64,000 bases of DNA, taken from Phoronis australis. Lineage: Eukaryota > Phoronida > Phoronidae. How positions within the stretch are numbered: position 1 is the first letter of the stretch; each line of letters begins with the position of its first letter. The notes under the pieces were generated by a model that was given only the letters and a program-made list of their open reading frames with translations, ran no database searches and was not told where the DNA came from. Shown here piece after piece: positions 24,185 through 34,635 of the stretch. The stretch lies in assembly GCA_002633005.1 (NCBI GenBank), contig NMRA01000926.1:1668-65667 (forward strand). Reading direction: 5' to 3'. A program made the translations under genes and the position numbers.

Positions 24185-24951
24185 TAAATTTATTGAACCG
24201 GAAGTCACTGTAAATATAGCGGATGTGGCGCATGCTCACACGGCTTCAATCGTTCTGGTGTCACATTTTTAACAGGAAGAGCAAATGACGTGAATTTTTG
24301 CATGTGGATTGCTTTAAGTATGGCCTTTCAAAAAGTCTGGGAGAGCGTATTTCTCACACTTACCGTTTTCGAGTTATTTGACTTTGAATTTAAAAAAAAA
24401 CCGGCAAATTTTCATTTTCTTCGAATTTTTTTTTGATTTTTGCCAAACTATCACTTTAGATAGAGTTTTGAACGGGCTTCCAGAAGATATTTACCATTTT
24501 GCGCTAAGACGTCTACTTTGTGACTTATTCGAGATTGTCGGATACCGTTGTTCCTTGGTCACCTATGCAAGCACGCAGTTGGCTGGCTTTAAGTTCACTT
24601 TGTTTTGGTTATGCCTAGTTGACCCCGATTGACCCAGCCGGCACTGTCCTAGTGTAGGCTGTAGAATTCCAGGCCAAACACTTATTGTAAACATAACTTT
24701 GCTCTGCAGACTGTCACAAAGCGCCTACTATTTTGGAATGTGGGAACAAAGCATGGCTCGTCCGTCATATTGCGCTGTCTATTGTTCTTTATTGTAGTTG
24801 ATTGTATGCTCTCTATTTGATTTCTTCGCTAGTCACCTGAATGTTATCCTGTTATTTATAATTGCCGCCTTGATCGTCATGATTGTCGTCGTCCTCCTCA
24901 TCGTCGTCTTTTCGATTAATTCCGCCAAATGTGCTCCTCCGAGCGCTCTCG
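24185..24951 (+). repeat. Dispersed repeat D, copy 3
   Basis: Third copy, with both recurring frames (24378-24632 and 24798-24980). An extra 70-100 bp near 24665-24760 is absent from copies 1 and 2. It ends at the junction with the Tx1 LINE. Confidence 0.8.
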
Positions 24952-25530
24952 TTTTCTTTTTTCTTTTAAATACAATATGAAATAATTGCCGTTCGAATAT
25001 TTAACAATAACTTCTCCAAAAACAATTGATCACATATATAACACTGAAGATTATTAGAGTCAATTGCATGTATTTTGTTCAAATCGTATATTGGAAGAGC
25101 ATATTGTTTTTTCGTATACACAATCTCATTCTTGAGATCAATATATTCTTTGTCTTTTAGCAATGAGCTATTAAATTTCCAAAACCCCGGTCCTTTTTTG
25201 AAGGTAGTTAATTGTATAGTTAAGACGACGTTATTATGGTCGATCGGTAGCCCGATTGTATTTCCACCTTTTCGATACGCGAGAGTAATTGGTGGGTAAC
25301 AAGAAAATAATTTATTAGTAACCTAGCCTTTTTAACTGGATTTGTCCTGGACCATGTAAACTTTTTCGCTGAGGGATGATAAACACGCTATGGGTCCGTC
25401 AGATAAAGAGCCACCTTCATCTCCAGCATTTGGTCACGCGCTTTAGGATTATTTACTGAGACATAATTATGCCAATCAAGCTAAAAATCTTGGACCAAAT
25501 TAAAATCGCCACAAACAACAACAAAATCGG
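24952..25530 (-). pseudogene. Tx1-like LINE ORF2: endonuclease C-terminus
   Basis: Minus-strand translation gives DFVVVCGDFNLVQDF (the GDFN motif of AP endonucleases), NNPKARDQML, FTWSRTNPVKKARL (the T-W and S/R-DH approach region), then GVLEI/GFWKF-like and LLKDKEYIDL. It runs into LLLNIRTAIISYC at the edge of the composite insertion. The reading continues across the insertion at 21702 (KNRKGKDLEAQLMSLQDR). The first residue here, D of DFVVV, directly follows the last residue, N of SYNN, of the inverted segment ending at 30099. Confidence 0.9.
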
Positions 25531-26358
25531 ACTTCCGGTAAAGTGACGCCTGCACAAAACGTGCGTTTTGCTGGTCTGTAAATTTTTAAAGTTATCTTCA
25601 CCTTGCTGCTTGAAATGCGACGTCCAGAATGAGCCACATCATCTCCTGCACCAAAAGACGGCGAGGAAGTGCCAGAGAGTGAACTCGAGTGGTTTTCATC
25701 ATTAAAAAGTGAGTTGAAATGGTCTAATACAGAGATTATGAACGAGCTCGGTCACATAAAAGAATCGTTAAACTTAGCCTTTAACACTGCGGAAGAAGCC
25801 TTAGCAAATTCCAAACAGTGTGTTGAGAAAATTGCTGTGTTGGAAAAAGAAAACGGGTACTAGAAATCCAAAATCATCTCTCTCGACATGCATTCTAGAA
25901 GGAACAATCTCGTGTTTGTGGGGATACCGCAAACCCAAGATATGTCGTGTGAGAACAGTTTATCTACATGTATTGAGCTAAAGCGATATATGGGCCTTGA
26001 CAACATCTCCTTTGAAAGAGTGCACCCGATTGGCAATAAAGGTACTATAATTGCTTAGTTTTCGTACTATAAACAACGACAACAAGTGTGAATGGGAAAG
26101 AGAAAGTTTCAAGGTTCGAAAATTTTTGTGAACGAGGACTTCCCACATGAGACTATTGTCAATCGAAAGCGCCTGGTACCTTTTCTCAAGTCAGCGAGAC
26201 GGTGCCCGAATGTAAACAAAGCATGGCTGAATGGAGATCGGTTGGTGATTGACGGCAAAACCTATACAGTTGACAACAAGAATGAGATTCCCACCTTCAG
26301 TGAATAGTGGCGAACAAGAAATCGAGAAAGATGGCCTGCAGGGCACCAAACCAACTGT
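25531..26358 (+). pseudogene. Tx1-like LINE 5' end and ORF1, inverted segment
   Basis: The plus-strand block begins at the inversion junction with 5' leader sequence (acttccggtaaagtgacg). ORF1 follows at about 25610-26304: a coiled-coil-like helical stretch (about 25700-25850), SRRNNLVFVGIP (the RRM-linked motif of L1-group ORF1 proteins), FERVHPIGNK, then KIFVNEDFPHETIVNRKR and VDGKTYTV in the C-terminal domain. There is a stop after ENGY at 25861 and a frameshift near 26050, so it is inactive. ORF1 binds LINE RNA in active relatives. Confidence 0.85.
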
Positions 26359-29300
26359 CGATTATTAGTAAAGGTTGGATATGGAAAAGTTCACAACCAG
26401 CAAGAAAGTACCCTTCTGTACAGCTAAGTGAGGGGGCTAGAGAGAGGCCGTAAAGTCTACTCCTTGAAGATGTGTCAAAGAGAATTTGTAGCTTTGAGGA
26501 GCGAGTTGGGGAAAAAGTATTACTGGCTTATACCACAACAGGTCCAAAGTAATTTGTTGAGATAGGCCACTCTCAGCAAATGGGGGGAAACTGGGACAGA
26601 GGAAGTGGAGTATGCATTGAAAGAGGCAATCTGGGATTGTCAAGGATGTAGCATTGTAAAAATTCAAAGGGGGGAAACACTACAGTGGCTGGACCTGTAA
26701 ATACTCTGGCAGATCTGCTAAATCCAGTGGTGGTATAATTATGTCAGCACAACTGTGTAGGGAAGTAGGCTTGTGTGTTGTCGCAAGCTTGTTTGCACCA
26801 GAACTGCTTGTGTGAACAGCACAAATCTAAAATTCACCTATACTGAATTTTTGTCTTGGCACGCATCATGATCCTGGGGCCACATGGTAATGGTACATTG
26901 TTCATTTTGTTAAGCCACTGGATTTTTTGGTCTGACAGGATTTCTCAGTGTGGCCATCACATTTAGATGATTTCTGACCACTGTACTGTTCCTTTTCCTT
27001 GAAGATGTGTAATTGATCTGAGTTTATGTTTCCGCATTTTATTTACCATTATAGATTTTTGTTTGTAAATGGGTATATATTGCTGAAATTTGAGCCCCTG
27101 TTGCAATTAGGCTGGTTTTGTTAACTTATCTTTCTACCTGGGTTGTAAACCTTCTGTCCATGAGATAATTAGTTTTGATTTAGACCATTTACCTCTATAT
27201 TTTTGCTCAGTTTGTTCCTTATCCAGATGGGAAGGGATTTCTGGAATTGTAGCTAATTGACAGTTTGCTATTCCTTGAGACCATGTTGTGTGTATAAATT
27301 CACACACTATTAGACTGGTCTTCAGCAATTGCCTATTGCCAGATCTTCCAAAGTTCTGAAATTGCTCAAAAGTGACCTGGAAGTAATACCTATTTCATGA
27401 TGGTAAAATGTCTAAATCAAAAGTTGTTTTATGAGATTTAAGGCGAGTTTATGTCCACTTCAAATGATTTTTTGTTGCAGTACTGAAAAATATTGGCACA
27501 TTAGCTCTGGTGGCTCCTTGTTTTTTGGCGAATTGACCATTTTATGGTTCCCATGTGTAATCTTATTATTGGTCTAGCATGTATGTACAACTGTAATCGT
27601 AGGGCAATTGTAATGCAAACCATGTTGCAAAAGTATTTTTTTCATGACCATTTCACTGTAAAATGCTGCCTAATTGGAACCGACAAGCCAATTTTTCATT
27701 TTGTGGTGGTTAGAACATTGATGTGGTAAATATAGCTACCTCAAGTTTGTGAAGAAGAGATTTCGGTGATTTCAGCGATGTTGCGAAATCACTTTTTGCA
27801 GTGAGACTACATCACCTTAAATGTAATTCCCTGACTTTATGGGCTTTGTGTGGTTGACTCTGTCCTGTAGCAATTGGAGTTTTGAAAAGATCTAGAAGGC
27901 ATTTTTTATTTGAGTCATAACATTTGCACTTTTGACTGTACAGTTATCTTTGCATTGTATTACGAAAACATATTTTGTAGTACACAAGTCTCTGGTTGCT
28001 ATTTTATATTTTTTCACAAGGAATATTTTCAACTTAGATGAGTTGTCTGTGAGGTAGGCAATTTTCCAATAAGATAATGAATAAAGTTGTCAAGTATTGT
28101 TTTATTTCTTAGATGTGTGATCTTCCAATAAGTGATTACTTTAAAAAAACTGTGCAGAAATTGATTTTTACACTTCATTTAAGGGAAAACAAATCCATAA
28201 ACCTGCATTGTTTAGAAATTTTACTCGAACTACATATTACAGGGTTGGGGATTGGAATCTTAATACAATGGACTCTGAAGCCCTACCATGAGCAATACAA
28301 CGCAATACACGGATATAAAAATTTTCTGTTTAAGTTCCAAGGAATGGATTCGTGTGAGCGGTAATAGTTACTAAGGTGCGTAGTCATTGTTAGTGGATAC
28401 TTTGGGATTCCTCTTTCATGGTAATCCACGGGAAACCTGGTCGCATAGAGAACAATAGATTAGCGTCTTTATTGTTCCCGTTGTTATAATAAAGATATAA
28501 TGACGAGCACTTATCGGCAACGGTCTGATGTACGTAAGGTTCTATATCCATGCGACCTGTGTTGTTATATCCAACAATGACACAACAAAGGAAAACAATG
28601 ATAGGACCGATGGGCGAAAAACATGCGACGAGTTGCCACAGACAGTGGTGGAGTTTGTCTTGTCATTCGAATGTTTTTAGAGAACTGCAAACTTGGTATT
28701 TCGTCAGGAAAATTTCTGCGGTCTTTTGTTTTAAGTCGTGGGAAAAATTGTGGTCATGCCATCAAACTTATCATTCATTTGATATTAAAATGCATTGCAT
28801 GAACATTTTATCAACAGAAAATCTGACTTGAATATGTGTGAAGAAGTACCCATGAGAAAATTGCAAGGTATAACAACTGTAAATCAAAATTACCTACATT
28901 TATCGAGTTCATGTCTCACCCTGTTCACTGTGGAGGACAAAATGGAGCCATGTGTGGTATTTAGGGGTACTATAGCCCTAAGTGGTAAGTAGTAAAACGT
29001 TCAAAACATTCAGGAGGAACTAACTTGTTGCAAAATTTCGAAAAACATGAAGGACAATCGGATTTTACGGTGCTCACGCATCGATCTCAGATGTATGAAA
29101 ATTTCTCATTTTAGTACATACATGTATGAGGTGCCAAAATGTATAACTAATAAACTGGCTGACAAAGTTTTTATTTTATGTAATGAAAGTAACATGCTTT
29201 GTCAACATTTTTGCTAAGTTTCATTCTCATAGCAGTGGGGGCAGATTTGGTACAGCAGTGTACTGAACACAACCTCAAAATGGCATAACGGGGGGCAGTG

Positions 29301-29648
29301 TAGTAAAACTACTAAATGAGGGTGGTAAATCGGAATCGTGTTTCAAGACATCTGTGTAACAACCTATAGGCACCATTAAACAATGCCAAGTCAATAATAA
29401 ATCAATAGCTTTCCTTCAAGGAAAAATATAGCCAGTTAAACCTGAACAGTTTTTATACCCTAAAAACATGGCTGCCAAGCCGTAAAATGTGTTTGAGCCT
29501 ATAACTTTGGAAAAACGCAATATTTTGAGGAAATATTTTACCGCTGTTTATAGATCCCATAGGACTACCTTTGTGCCAAATTTGGTGAAAATCGGCTGAC
29601 CTCCACCTTGCCGCTGGATGGCTTGTGCTCTCGTGGACTAGTACTTAA
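26359..29648 (+). mobile_element. Element X, copy 1
   Basis: A 3.29-kb block lying between ORF1 and ORF2 of the Tx1 copy. It is repeated in reverse complement at 34636-37967 along its whole length. It starts near cgattattagtaaagg and ends ccaccttgccgct...cgtggactagtacttaa. The flanking LINE carries tgtcg on both sides (26356-26360 and 29657-29661), a possible 5-bp target duplication. No TIRs were found. An 83-codon frame at 28113-28364, directly behind an acceptor-like tttatttcttag, is preserved in copy 2. The superfamily is unknown. Confidence 0.85.
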
Positions 29649-30099
29649 TGAGCAATGTCGTTTGGTTGAGTTTAGAAGTGCCTTAATTATCTTTGTATGG
29701 CGAACAATTTAAAAATTGCATCTTTTAACTGTAGAGGTCTTGGAACTCTGTCAAAAAGATGAGAAGTTTTCCATTATATAAGGCAGTGTGCGTACAGTAT
29801 TTTCTGCCTACAAGATACTTACTTTACTGTTGCGGAAGAACCCATAATTCGAGCTCATTGGGGATATGACTTTTTTCAGCCATTGTCGAAGTGATGCCAG
29901 GGGTGTTGTCATCTTATTTAATAGTGATTTTGAGTTTAAAGTTCTATCTTTTACTTCGGATACTGCAGGAAATCTCCTGATTTTAGAGGTTGAAGTAAAT
30001 AACTGTTTTTCTATTGTGTTGGTGAATATTCATGGACCAAACAAAGATAGCCCTCAACTTTTTAATGACATTTCACAGAAAATCGCCAGTTACAATAAC
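29649..30099 (+). pseudogene. Tx1-like LINE ORF2 start (endonuclease N-terminus)
   Basis: ORF2 opens at the ATG at 29697 with MANNLKIASFNCRGLGTLSK, the classic start of an AP endonuclease. It continues through FCLQDTYFT (the E of the usual QET is replaced), DARGVVILFNSDF and VLVNIHGPN, and stops being LINE-like exactly after SYNN at 30099. Frameshifts occur near 29760 and 29870. The next codons of the protein are found at 25530 on the other strand. Confidence 0.9.
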
Positions 30100-30114
30100 G
30101 GCGTTACCAAAGTT
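30100..30114. repeat. Target-site duplication, right copy
   Basis: ggcgttaccaaagtt, the partner of 18881-18895. It directly follows the codon-precise end of the inverted Tx1 segment. Confidence 0.9.
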
Positions 30115-30640
30115 ATTTACTGTGTCATCTTGTGAGTTTCTTGAAAGAGAAAACGTACATGTATCTGACTCGTACCAGTCGTTACACGGTAAATATTTTG
30201 AATATTAATGTTGGTGTTGATTGGCTAATTTTGATAGTTCACTAAGCATAAATGCAACACCGTTTCTTTCTGACATATTTTCATAAGAAACAGACTCTTC
30301 AGGGGGTAAATAGACGAAGCACATTATAAAGTCTTTCTCGACATTTACCAAATTTTTGTTGCATTTAAAAACAATACCGAATGAGAACTGAATATTTATA
30401 TGCTTGAGACAAGCTGATATTGTAGGCTTTTAAAGACACTAACGCCACCCAAGTACCTGCCACATTTCGGCTTTCTTTTTACAGACACTAAACGACGCGT
30501 AGCCCGACAAACTGAACTGTGACGTTGTTTTTTCTCCCACGTTTCAGAAACACATACATCATGCTCAGATAGATATGCTCATGCTTGAACGTCTTGTTTA
30601 CGAATTCCAGCCGACCACTGAGGGTGGGCTGTAGCTTAAC
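30100..30640 (-). pseudogene. CR1/L2-like LINE endonuclease, N-terminal part
   Basis: Minus-strand frames give HDVCVSETWEK (the SETW/E catalytic motif), FSLSGYASFSV, GGVSVF, IVFKCNKNLVNVEKD, FIMCFVYLPPEES and finally RNSQDDTVNN. This joins FGNALIDMFCELN at 18895 once the Tx1 insertion is removed. Frameshifts are present near 30480 and 30380. It is therefore the missing 5' half of the LINE at 17010-18895. Confidence 0.85.
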
Positions 30641-31213
30641 CGCTAACGTGTCGTCATTGAGCCGCCATTAGTGTGTGTTAAGGTTGAATAGGAAGAAAAC
30701 TGCGCGTGAGCGGCTTGAAGTTAAAGGAGCATGCCACCCAAAAAACAACCTAATTTGTATCAATTTAGATCGAGTAGTTCTCCTCGATAGCGGCACGAAC
30801 GGTTGCGTTACCTGACACCTGACGGCAGACGGAGGTGATGAAATTTTCCACTGACGTCATCGGTTTCACACGCAGTCTGTTCAGCAGTTCACAACACGGG
30901 TAACTGGTGTCAGCTTATCGCTTGAATTCATCGTTTAACACCAATAAATGATCAAACTTCGATGTAGAACCCTTAAAAATACACCAAGTTATTATAAAAA
31001 CGTGTTGTCTTATTTCACTGTTATGGATTTATTGGTATTTGGACACACCGTAGCCAACAAATTTCGGCAGTCCAATTTACCACGGTACGTAGCAGGAGTT
31101 CGTGTTCTGTTTGGAGATAAATTCTAAGTATTTTTCCGTGAAACACAGACAGTAGGACCTAGATCTGTGTTGTTTAGACTTGTGTTTTTTAGTTCTAAAC
31201 ACAAAAAACGCTT

Positions 31214-31325
31214 GTTATCCCGGCCAGTGTCTCGGAACCCGATCAGGCCCGTAGCGGCCGGACTGACTCGTTATCCCGGCCAGTTGCTCGGAACCCAATC
31301 AGGACCGTCGCGACCGGACTGAAGA
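31214..31325 (+). repeat. 56-bp direct repeat, two copies
   Basis: Units start gttatcccggccag at 31214 and 31270 and share ctcggaaccc.atcagg.ccg and ggactga. They are GC-rich and lie in the left half of the THAP element, where subterminal binding sites for its transposase would be expected (inference). Confidence 0.8.
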
Positions 31326-31571
31326 CATCACGAACATTAACCAGCCAAAGTTGGAAACTAAGCTTGAAGTCAAGAAAATACTATACTAGTGAGCTAAAGA
31401 AGTAATGTGCACGTGATTATTTTAGTGAAGCCACGAAACTGCAAATCTACTAAGGCCCTATTCGTCGGGGGCCGTGAATTCAGGTTCCCGTTTGGCCACA
31501 GAACCGCCAGGGCAGAAGTTGTACATTGACAATCATTATTTGAATAATGTATAAGTAAATAAAGATTCCCC

Positions 31572-31940
31572 NNNNNNNNNNNNNNNNNNNNNNNNNNNNN
31601 NNNNNNNNNNNNNNNNNNNNNNNNNNNNNNNNNNNNNNNNNNNNNNNNNNNNNNNNNNNNNNNNNNNNNNNNNNNNNNNNNNNNNNNNNNNNNNNNNNNN
31701 NNNNNNNNNNNNNNNNNNNNNNNNNNNNNNNNNNNNNNNNNNNNNNNNNNNNNNNNNNNNNNNNNNNNNNNNNNNNNNNNNNNNNNNNNNNNNNNNNNNN
31801 NNNNNNNNNNNNNNNNNNNNNNNNNNNNNNNNNNNNNNNNNNNNNNNNNNNNNNNNNNNNNNNNNNNNNNNNNNNNNNNNNNNNNNNNNNNNNNNNNNNN
31901 NNNNNNNNNNNNNNNNNNNNNNNNNNNNNNNNNNNNNNNN
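31572..31940. other. Assembly gap (369 N)
   Basis: Run of N inside the THAP transposon. Confidence 1.
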
Positions 31941-32056
31941 CTCAGGATATCAGTTCGAACCAGCTAGAGTACACTGATCAAGAAGTATTAGAGAGGCGCC
32001 GTGAACGTGCACAAACAATGGAGCACATGGATAGTTCCGAAAACCGTCTCATGGTG

Positions 32057-32428
32057 TCAGTGCGCTAACTGCACCATAATGGAAACAACTGATCCACGTT
32101 TCTTTGCTTCCTGCCTGCCGAACGCAAACACACTAGGCACAACATCTGACTTCAGCCTCGGTTGCTTTTTCTGCCCTGGCATGAGGTGTTTGGCAAGCCG
32201 GAATTCGTCAGTGAATTCACTGTCCACGAAATGTCGGCCACAGACACGGAGATGTTTCACGGCCTCGTACTTGGTATGAACTCCGTACTTGTCATTTTTC
32301 ACTGCCGCGAGCCACTTCCAAAGCATTTCGGGCTCTCGAGGAAATCGAAAAAACGATGCACCCGCTTTCCTCGCCCCTTCATAGTTCAAACAGGCAGGAA
32401 CGACACACGACACCATGGCGGAATTCAC
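32057..32428 (-). CDS. THAP-domain protein, N-terminal part
   Basis: A 123-codon frame. After MNSA it reads MVSCVVPACLN, FFRFP, LWKWLAAV, LRVCGRHF and DVVPSVF. This is a complete THAP zinc finger: C-x4-C near residues 8 and 13, C-x2-H (CGRH) near residues 63-66, the conserved W and P, and the AVPTxF-like box (VVPSVF, near residues 97-102). Translation may start at residue 5 (ATGGTGTCG), as is usual for THAP proteins. THAP domains bind specific DNA in host transcription factors and in some transposases. Because this frame sits inside a TIR/TTAA element, I take it as the DNA-binding part of its transposase or of a derivative. The frame stops 20 codons after the box, so it is truncated or continues through an unseen exon. 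Confidence 0.8.
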   Translation of the reverse strand: MNSAMVSCVVPACLNYEGARKAGASFFRFPREPEMLWKWLAAVKNDKYGVHTKYEAVKHLRVCGRHFVDSEFTDEFRLAKHLMPGQKKQPRLKSDVVPSVFAFGRQEAKKRGSVVSIMVQLAH

Positions 32429-32599
32429 TCTGCATACGAACCACTGACGTCGCTGCGGACTTTCTCACCTTCCTCACAGGCTAACGCGACACCTCTCGGC
32501 AAGGTAAGGTCGACCGTGTACGAGCCGATGTGGCCCCAGATCGATTAAGACGGTAAAAAAGACTAATTAAATCGGGTGGCATTAGCCTTTAAGTATAGA

Positions 32600-34010
32600 C
32601 CTAATTCACGCCGACAGGAGGCGCATTCTAAAACGAGGCTCGCTACGATAGTTCTGCTGGGTTATCGGCATATTTGTATTCGGCGTTGCTCGAACTGCTA
32701 GAAAAAATTCGGACTCTGAACTGTCTGTTTTACAATCCAGAATGTTGAGATTCGGAAGCGTTGGGTCGTTGCCATACGGCGCAACGAAGGAAAATATGTC
32801 CGTGTAAAATTTATAAATGTTTTCGGAAAGTTAGATCATATTTTGTGGCATCTCGGTTGCCGAGCATCATAGCAAAAACTGGAGAATCTTCGGCCAGCCA
32901 AGCTGTGTTTTCATGACAACGAGTTGAAACGTGATGCATTTTTCTTTCTAAAAAGGACAGGACCCTCAATCCCTCGATTTTGGGGCTGAATATCGTCCCT
33001 ATTCCCTCTCAAAATATTAAAAAATCACGCGAAATTCCCCCCACGAGGCCTAAAAATTCCCCTAGTAGTGATTGAAAATTTTTCTTCAAAGTTCAAATCG
33101 CCTAACCACACTGGTGAAAATTTGAAAAGCACATGGAAATGCTACGTGAGACAGAGCCTATGGAGAACTTGTAACAGGGCAGGTTTGCTATGAATGGTGA
33201 TCGGGAAGTAGATTTTTCCCCTCCTCACTCGGCGAAAAAATTCCCTCCGATCTCCGAGCATAGGCACCTTTCCCCTCGGATAACGAGGTCCCTGAAGAAA
33301 CATGATAACTATGCTTGCTCTGCCCAGTTAACTGAAGTTGAGCCTAACACGAGATTACGCTTTGGACAAACGAAGGTGTTTTAATTCTAAAATTCAACTT
33401 GGTCCACATTGATATTTAAAACCTAACATATGAAATAGAAAGCAAAATTGATGATCAAATAATTTTTATTTTCCTTACCAGCCTGGTTATTTATTTTAAT
33501 AAAGATATATTTAATAACATCAATTATTTTTTCAGATCAATGACAAATCAACTATTACTCCCGGTAGTCCCTACCTCACTTGGACCTACATGTAGGCTAT
33601 GCTTGATCAAAAAATTAAACCAGATGTGACTAATTGCACATCACGGCAAAATGTGATGAGCCACTACTGTCGAATGTATCTTCAACTCGTCAACAATACA
33701 AGCAGATAACCTGGGTCGTGTAGAAACAAAAACAATTTACAAGAAGAAACGTAACCCTGCATTCACCATAATACCTATTCCGTAACACTACGGTCGTCTT
33801 AATTTGATCATATTTACTTTTTATTATTCGAACTTAGTTTTCCGAAAAAAATTATACCCTTTCGTCAGACAACTCTTTGGTGCCTTGTCTTGTTCCCTAA
33901 TGTATTCGTTCTACTTCTCTGTAGTTAATTATAGACACATTTTTAAGATTTAAGGTTGGATTCGAAATACCGACCATTTAACTCACGCAATGTCAACTTC
34001 CGCTTTGTTT
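32600..34010. other. No gene recognised
   Basis: Unique-looking sequence. A pyrimidine-rich stretch of repeated 'ttcccc' words (32960-33290) has no coding signal. Nothing else is supported. Confidence 0.4.
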
Positions 34011-34613
34011 AGGCGGCACATAATAGTTCTCAGTGGGTTTTGCCCAGCAAAACACACATCACTTGATTTGTCACCTTTTCTTCACTCTGTTGAAAAGAGG
34101 ATGCAAAGAATGACATGTTTTCAGTTATTTCACATAAAAAGCCCTGCAGATGATCGCAGAAACTTTATTCTCTCTTGTATTTTTGACTGAAACCAACCTA
34201 GAATAAGAAAAATAAGGGCAAAAAGTGCAAAATCACACCACTTCCCTGCCGTTGCACGACTAAAACCAACATTTGATTCTGAAAGCAAATTTCCCACAGA
34301 TCCCGAAAATGTGGTCCAAAAGTATGTCAACCATCTAGTTTTTTGACAATTCTGGATTGTTTGAGGGCTACCTAAAATTTCTCAGTCGCTACATAGAAAT
34401 GCCCAGTTGCAACTGGGAGAAAATGCAGCTACAGCCGATAAAGTGGCCTTTTTATTCTCAGCATGTTCCCAAATACAAACAAACCACATTCACTGATCCT
34501 AAATGCAATTCCCACCAACAAAATCCCCCCAAACTTGGCTTACCCCAAAATTTTAATATTTTAGGAGTGCAAATTGGACGCGGCCGCAGGTTAACTGTTC
34601 AGTGCCACCTTAT
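34011..34613 (+). repeat. Repeat C, copy 2
   Basis: Direct partner of 23521-24182, beginning aggcggcacataatag and ending cagtgccaccttat. It has lost several short internal segments relative to copy 1 and abuts element X copy 2. Confidence 0.85.
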
Positions 34614-34635
34614 CGCAGTGATCCTCGCTTTGGAT

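Larger units (their letters stand above)
21703..24951 (+). mobile_element. Composite repeat insertion (P-D-P-C-D)
   Basis: This 3.25-kb block splits the Tx1 ORF2. It starts acttggcggaattc and ends near aattccgccaaatg...gagcgctctc, so similar cttggcggaatt motifs lie near both ends in opposite orientation. The flanks carry near-identical short repeats: ttttctattttt at 21691-21702 and ttttctttttt at 24952-24962. Inside, the order is repeat P (21800-22190), D (22200-23130), P (23135-23520), C (23521-24182), D (24185-24951). No transposase was found. It could be one complex element or two related elements inserted next to each other. Confidence 0.7.
30725..32588 (-). mobile_element. TTAA-flanked TIR transposon with THAP domain (Kolobok-like)
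   Basis: The left end ttaa|aggagcatgccaccc (TTAA at 30721-30724) and the right end gggtggcattagcct|ttaa (TTAA at 32589-32592) form inverted repeats matching at 12 of 15 positions. TTAA duplications flank both sides. The element is about 1.86 kb including the 369-N gap, is richer in GC and CpG than its surroundings, and encodes a THAP DNA-binding domain near its right end. TTAA targets are used by piggyBac, Kolobok and some other elements. THAP-type transposases and purine-rich (RRR) termini are reported for Kolobok, which this fits best; P elements also carry THAP but make 8-bp duplications. No DDE catalytic region is visible; it may be deleted or in the gap. Confidence 0.65.

Noticed and set aside
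26359-29648. piggyBac-type element because its end reads tacttaa
   Set aside because: No TTAA or matching inverted repeat at the other end of either copy.
32057-32428. Host THAP gene in the kinase intron
   Set aside because: The frame lies inside inverted ends with TTAA on both sides, which fits a transposon gene better. Not fully excluded.
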